A stretch of 64,000 nucleotides of DNA, taken from positions 124,001 to 188,000 of the forward strand of contig JAIYAQ010000012.1 in NCBI GenBank assembly GCA_027488975.1, in the 5' to 3' direction. Below the pieces are notes generated by a model. It was not told the DNA's origin. It did no database searches and saw only the letters and a list, made by a program, of their open reading frames with translations. Positions 61,123 through 64,000 of the stretch are shown here, piece by piece (position 1 is the stretch's first letter; each line of letters starts with the position of its first letter). This stretch comes from Cyanobium sp. E1_MAG_00006 (lineage in GTDB: Bacteria > Cyanobacteriota > Cyanobacteriia > PCC-6307 > Cyanobiaceae). The translations under genes and the position numbers were made by a program.

Positions 61123-61356
61123 ATGCGCTTCTCTCTGATCTGTGCCGGTGCAACACTTCTCGCCTGCACGGCACCCCTCGGCGCCAGGGCTGTGTCACTC
61201 GATCAGGCCTGCCAGATGTTCGCCGGCAAGCTGAGCGCCGCGCAGGCAGCGGGCGACAGCCAGAAGGCGCAGACCATCTACAAGGAAGGCAACCAGCGCA
61301 TCGCCTCCCGGTTCAACGGCGCCACCTGCCCGAACATCAAACCGCCCACGCCCTGA
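61123..61356 (+). CDS. small exported protein
   Basis: 77 residues from ATG 61123. Signal peptide MRFSLICAGATLLACTAPLG with cleavage likely after ARA. The mature part has two Cys (LDQACQMFAGK and NGATCPNI) that could form one disulfide. No family recognised. Converges with the nuclease gene by seven bases. Confidence 0.65.
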   Translation: MRFSLICAGATLLACTAPLGARAVSLDQACQMFAGKLSAAQAAGDSQKAQTIYKEGNQRIASRFNGATCPNIKPPTP

Positions 61357-61363
61357 ACGTCCG

Positions 61364-61897
61364 TCAGAGCCCGGCCTGTCGGCGCCTGTGGCGAAAGTCC
61401 CACGGGCGCGTGATGCCACCGTTCACCTGCCACACGCCGTAGCGCCGCCGACTGGCGCGGTGCTCCGCCTCGAGATAATCCTGGGCATCGCAGCCGGAGA
61501 GGTAGCGGCGATAGGCGAAGGCCTTGCCGTCCTCCACCATCACCAGGCCGATGTTGAGCTCGCCGATCACCTCGGCCACCAGCCGGCCATAGCGATCCAC
61601 CGCCTTGCGTTGCAGCGTCACCACACTGCCAAGCGGCAGACGCTCCTGCAGGTAGTGGCGGGCCAGCGGACCCCAGGGGCGCTGGGTCAGTTCCGGAGCA
61701 TCAATGCAGGCCAGCCGCACCGTGAGCAGCCGGCCGGCCTGCCGCAGTCGCAGCGTGTCACCATCGCCAATGGACATCACCGTGGCGGTCGTTTGCTCTG
61801 GCTCCGACCACGCAGCTGGAGCAGCCAGGCCCGGCAACAGGGCGATGACTAGGGGCAGAAGGACCGCCAGGGCCGCCCGGGCTCGAGCGCGCTGCAC
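61364..61897 (-). CDS. secreted thermonuclease-like (SNase) protein
   Basis: 177 residues. Signal peptide (ALAVLLPLVIALLPGLAAPA), then the staphylococcal nuclease fold: MSIGDGDTLRLRQAGRLLTV, RLACIDAPELTQRPWG and KAVDRYGRLVAEVIG supply the metal-binding Asp and catalytic Arg/Glu. Expected to cut DNA and RNA in the periplasm. Eleven bases follow the preceding gene. Confidence 0.9.
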   Translation of the reverse strand: MQRARARAALAVLLPLVIALLPGLAAPAAWSEPEQTTATVMSIGDGDTLRLRQAGRLLTVRLACIDAPELTQRPWGPLARHYLQERLPLGSVVTLQRKAVDRYGRLVAEVIGELNIGLVMVEDGKAFAYRRYLSGCDAQDYLEAEHRASRRRYGVWQVNGGITRPWDFRHRRRQAGL

Positions 61898-61908
61898 GCC
61901 GGAACGCC

Positions 61909-62205
61909 TCAGCTGTCAGCCCGCACCCGTTTCACCGCCAGGCCGGCTTCGGTGGCGGTCACGCCCGCCAGCAGCAGCAGGCCGAGCAGCCCCACCAGCT
62001 GGTTCTGAGCCTCGGCGGCGGCATCGGCGTTCTGTGCCAACACCGCACCAGCCACGAACCAGCCGCTGGCCAGCAGCGAGGTGATCCAGTAGGCACGCCA
62101 ACGACGCTGATACAGGTAGCCCGCTCCCAAACCGGGGAGCACGTTGAGCAGCACCGCCACCCAGCCGGCGGAGGCGGCGAGGATCTGCTCTCGGGATGGA
62201 GTCAT
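61909..62205 (-). CDS. small two-to-three-span membrane protein
   Basis: 98 residues from ATG 62205. Hydrophobic segments at about 10-30 (WVAVLLNVLPGLGAGYLYQR), 38-55 and 70-88. The PGLGAGYLYQRRWRAYW segment resembles TM2-type small proteins. Likely cotranscribed with the nuclease. Function unknown. Confidence 0.65.
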   Translation of the reverse strand: MTPSREQILAASAGWVAVLLNVLPGLGAGYLYQRRWRAYWITSLLASGWFVAGAVLAQNADAAAEAQNQLVGLLGLLLLAGVTATEAGLAVKRVRADS

Positions 62206-62251
62206 GCTGGCGGGTGGTGGCTGGCGGGACACTCTGGCAACGCTCGGCCGC

Positions 62252-62356
62252 TCAGCGCTGCCGTGAGCGCCCCATCGACGACCAGATCCAGGCCATCAGG
62301 GTGCTCACAGCAGCACCGAAGGCCAGAAAGGCGATCAGCAGATCAGTCCGTTGCAT
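62252..62356 (-). CDS. very small single-span membrane protein
   Basis: 34 residues from ATG 62356: MQRTDLLIAFLAFGAAVSTL then MAWIWSSMGRSRQR. One helix, short N-terminus out or in, basic C-terminus. The size is like photosystem or cytochrome b6f small subunits, but it matches none that I know. Confidence 0.45.
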   Translation of the reverse strand: MQRTDLLIAFLAFGAAVSTLMAWIWSSMGRSRQR

Positions 62357-62438
62357 CGCCCTCCGCAAGCGTTGTGGCCAAGACCCTAAAAGCGCGCTGA
62401 CGCAATGGCGTAGCCGGAGGTACAGCTGAGGCCGGGTG

Positions 62439-63110
62439 TCAGCGTTTCGGCGCAGGCTGCAGCTGATCCGCGGGCAGGTAACCGCGCAGAGCACCACCCC
62501 GCTGCTGCACCTGGCACCAGAGGCGGCCCTGGCTGCGCTGGCAGCCGAGCCTGTCCACCAGCGTGTCGCTGGCCAGGCGGCCCAGCACCTCGGCCGACCA
62601 GGCCGGTTGCTGGCGCAGCAGCACCGGCCCGCTCACCTGCCAGCTGCCCGCAGGCTCCCAGACGACGATGCCGCCGTCCGCCAGCAGGCTGAGCATCAGG
62701 CGGCCGTCCTTCAGCAGATACGACCTGATGTTGGCGGCCTGGGCCAGCAGCACCGCATCCAGGGTCGGCGGCGGACAGAAGGCCCGCGTGGCGGCCAGGG
62801 GCCCGAAGCGGAAGCCACCGCTGCTGCCCTCGGTGCTCCCCTGGGCAGACCAGGTGCCGCGGGCGCGGTTGCAGTTGAGCTGCATGGTCACGCTGCCGTC
62901 GCGGCTCAGCTCCATCGTGTAGGTGGTGCCGGGGCTGGGGCGGGTGGTGCCCTGGGCCGAATCCATCGACTGGACCTCAACCAGCCGCCACTGGCTCTCG
63001 GCCAGCTGGGCGGGCAGGGCAGCAGCCGGTGACACATTCAGCGGCACGGCAAGGAGCGCCGCAACCGCCATCACCGCTGGATTCAGCTGCATGAACAGCA
63101 CGCGCATCAT
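62439..63110 (-). CDS. exported META-domain protein
   Basis: 223 residues. Signal peptide (MQLNPAVMAVAALLAVPLNV...AALPAQ). A META/HslJ-like domain follows: SQWRLVEVQSMD, SVTMQLNCNRARGTW and LAATRAFCPPPTLDA. The C-terminal 75 residues (WQVSGPVLLRQQPAWSAEVL onward) resemble an SH3-like module. Probably periplasmic and binding-type. Ends 82 bases upstream of the next minus gene. Confidence 0.75.
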   Translation of the reverse strand: MMRVLFMQLNPAVMAVAALLAVPLNVSPAAALPAQLAESQWRLVEVQSMDSAQGTTRPSPGTTYTMELSRDGSVTMQLNCNRARGTWSAQGSTEGSSGGFRFGPLAATRAFCPPPTLDAVLLAQAANIRSYLLKDGRLMLSLLADGGIVVWEPAGSWQVSGPVLLRQQPAWSAEVLGRLASDTLVDRLGCQRSQGRLWCQVQQRGGALRGYLPADQLQPAPKR

Positions 63111-63119
63111 GGCCGCAAC

Positions 63120-63703
63120 TTAGCCGTGGGAGGCCACAACCTGAGCCGCTTCCAGCACAGCGATCGACACCGAAATAAAGAAACCGAGAACCGTGAAGAT
63201 GCCAGCCAGCTTGCCGGCATGGTCATACGATTCGGAAATCATCGAATTGGTCAGCATCACCAGAATCGCGCCACCGGCGAAGGCCTGAATCAGCGACAAC
63301 CAAGCCTTCGGCGCGTCCTCGAACAGCCCGTAGCCAAGGGCCGAGGCCGAGGCACACACCAGGGCGATCACCATCCACAGCAGCAGGATCCGGCCCGCAC
63401 TCCAGCCACTGCTCTTCATGCCCACCGTGCCAGCCACCGCCTCCGGCAGGTTGGAGAGAAAGATCGCCACCAGCATCGCCACCAGCACCGACAGGTTCGG
63501 AGCCCGGCGGTGGCACTGCTGAATGGCTTCGATCCAGCGATCGCAGAAGTAGAAGCACAACGCACCGGCGAGATCAGAGTGCCAGCACCGAACGCCATCA
63601 ACAGCCCGAGGGTGCGCCGGCTCAGCGCAAACCGGCAGGCCAGCCAGCCGCCCAGCAGGAGCGACGATGTCGCCAGCGCTCCCCACATCCAGGCCTCGAG
63701 CAT
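63120..63703 (-). pseudogene. ZIP-family metal transporter, internally deleted and frameshifted
   Basis: One frame from ATG 63703 gives the ZIP first helix and LGLLMAFGAGTLIS, then loses homology. A second frame resumes at FYFCDRWIEAIQQ and runs with AMLVAIFLSNLPEAVAG to the end, IAVLEAAQVVASHG. Between them, and after the CHRR segment, the parts that in ZIP proteins hold the metal-binding helix (DGIPES-type motif) are missing. About half of the protein is lost. Confidence 0.75.
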
Positions 63704-63757
63704 TCAGCTGACACCGCTGCCATGAATCCTGATCACGCTCCCAGCATCCGGCCAGCG

Positions 63758-63925
63758 ATGCCGAACCACTACCGCATCGTGCGCGACGACGGAATCAGCG
63801 ACAGCATCGCCGGGCGCAGCTTCACCAGCTACAACGACGCCTACGACGTGCTCGAGCGCTACTACGGCGACCTCTGCTGCTCCGACGATCGCGAGCACTA
63901 CCGAATCATCGAGGAGACGATCTGA
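63758..63925 (+). CDS. small conserved-looking protein
   Basis: 55 residues: MPNHYRIVRDDGISDSIAGR, SFTSYNDAYDVLERYYGDLC and CSDDREHYRIIEETI. Symmetric-looking strands (HYRIV and HYRII) around a helix; acidic; Cys-Cys near the end. Its stop overlaps the next ATG (TGATG junction). Function unknown. Confidence 0.65.
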   Translation: MPNHYRIVRDDGISDSIAGRSFTSYNDAYDVLERYYGDLCCSDDREHYRIIEETI

Positions 63926-64000
63926 TGCGGCGTTCACGTGATCGTGCTCGCCGCAGCTGGCGCATCGCCCGCGCCCTGCTCTCGAGCCAGTACGCCACCA
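63925..64000 (+). CDS. start of a basic protein (3' end outside the window)
   Basis: The ATG at 63925 shares a base with the previous stop. The visible 25 residues (MRRSRDRARRSWRIARALLS) are very basic. It continues beyond the window; family unknown. Confidence 0.5.
   Translation, partial: MRRSRDRARRSWRIARALLSSQYAT

Overview
This window looks like a chromosomal segment of a high-GC picocyanobacterium of the Synechococcus/Cyanobium group. The argument rests on gene content: a fused RibBA with a cyanobacterial C-terminal extension, a DUF3110 gene beside dnaK/J-domain/murQ, hisZ with a small 2[4Fe-4S] ferredoxin, DUF3598, DUF1830, a PAP/fibrillin protein, Nif11-type peptides, a fused PyrF-PyrE and an osmolyte-type ggt ABC transporter. 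Species cannot be fixed from the sequence alone. No rRNA, CRISPR array, complete insertion sequence or complete prophage was seen.

Layout. 1-22 kb is mostly housekeeping: purN (5' cut), argC, ribBA, cyclophilin, mtnP; a minus-strand dnaK > J-domain > DUF3110 > murQ operon; a decayed pstB; tRNA-Ser(GGA); 2Fe-2S ferredoxin, inositol-phosphatase, hisZ, 4Fe-4S ferredoxin; htpG; a four-gene sugar/osmolyte ABC operon (ggtB-C-D-A type); rpmB and a Tat-exported peroxiredoxin. 22-36 kb is accessory: an orphan C39-like peptidase, HicBA, a HEPN/MNT pair whose HEPN partner is broken, a 1057-residue PLD-helicase-DUF3427 protein, an AT-richer hxlR/azoR pair, DUF433/DUF5615 with a shortened toxin, a Nif11 peptide plus a Nif11 remnant, and inverted-repeat scars. 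35-55 kb returns to metabolism: glnT-type ligase, alpha/beta hydrolase with a desaturase, csaB, TauE/SafE, a PPC-glutaredoxin fusion, rhomboid, UMP synthase, an orphan ABC ATPase, MAPEG, DoxX and a GH57 enzyme. 55-64 kb holds an L,D-transpeptidase lipoprotein, a P450 scrap, a second (intact) MNT/HEPN pair, a GT2 enzyme, selO, rsmE, a 674-base stretch with an orphan terminator, a secreted nuclease and a broken ZIP transporter.

How it fits together. The conserved blocks serve nucleotide, riboflavin, arginine and histidine synthesis, protein folding and osmolyte uptake. The accessory blocks are rich in toxin-antitoxin and nucleic-acid-processing genes, and many are visibly decayed (pstB, HEPN, DUF5615, a helicase 3' copy, a Nif11 copy, P450, ZIP). 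This points to repeated gain and loss at a few sites. The most noteworthy items are the PPC-glutaredoxin fusion, the MNT/HEPN module flanked by copies of the helicase 3' end, a terminator-like hairpin abutting a start codon, and short tail duplications. No wholly new multi-gene system can be proven here; the PLD-helicase-DUF3427 gene with its upstream palindrome and the adjacent MNT gene is the best candidate for a defence-type module.
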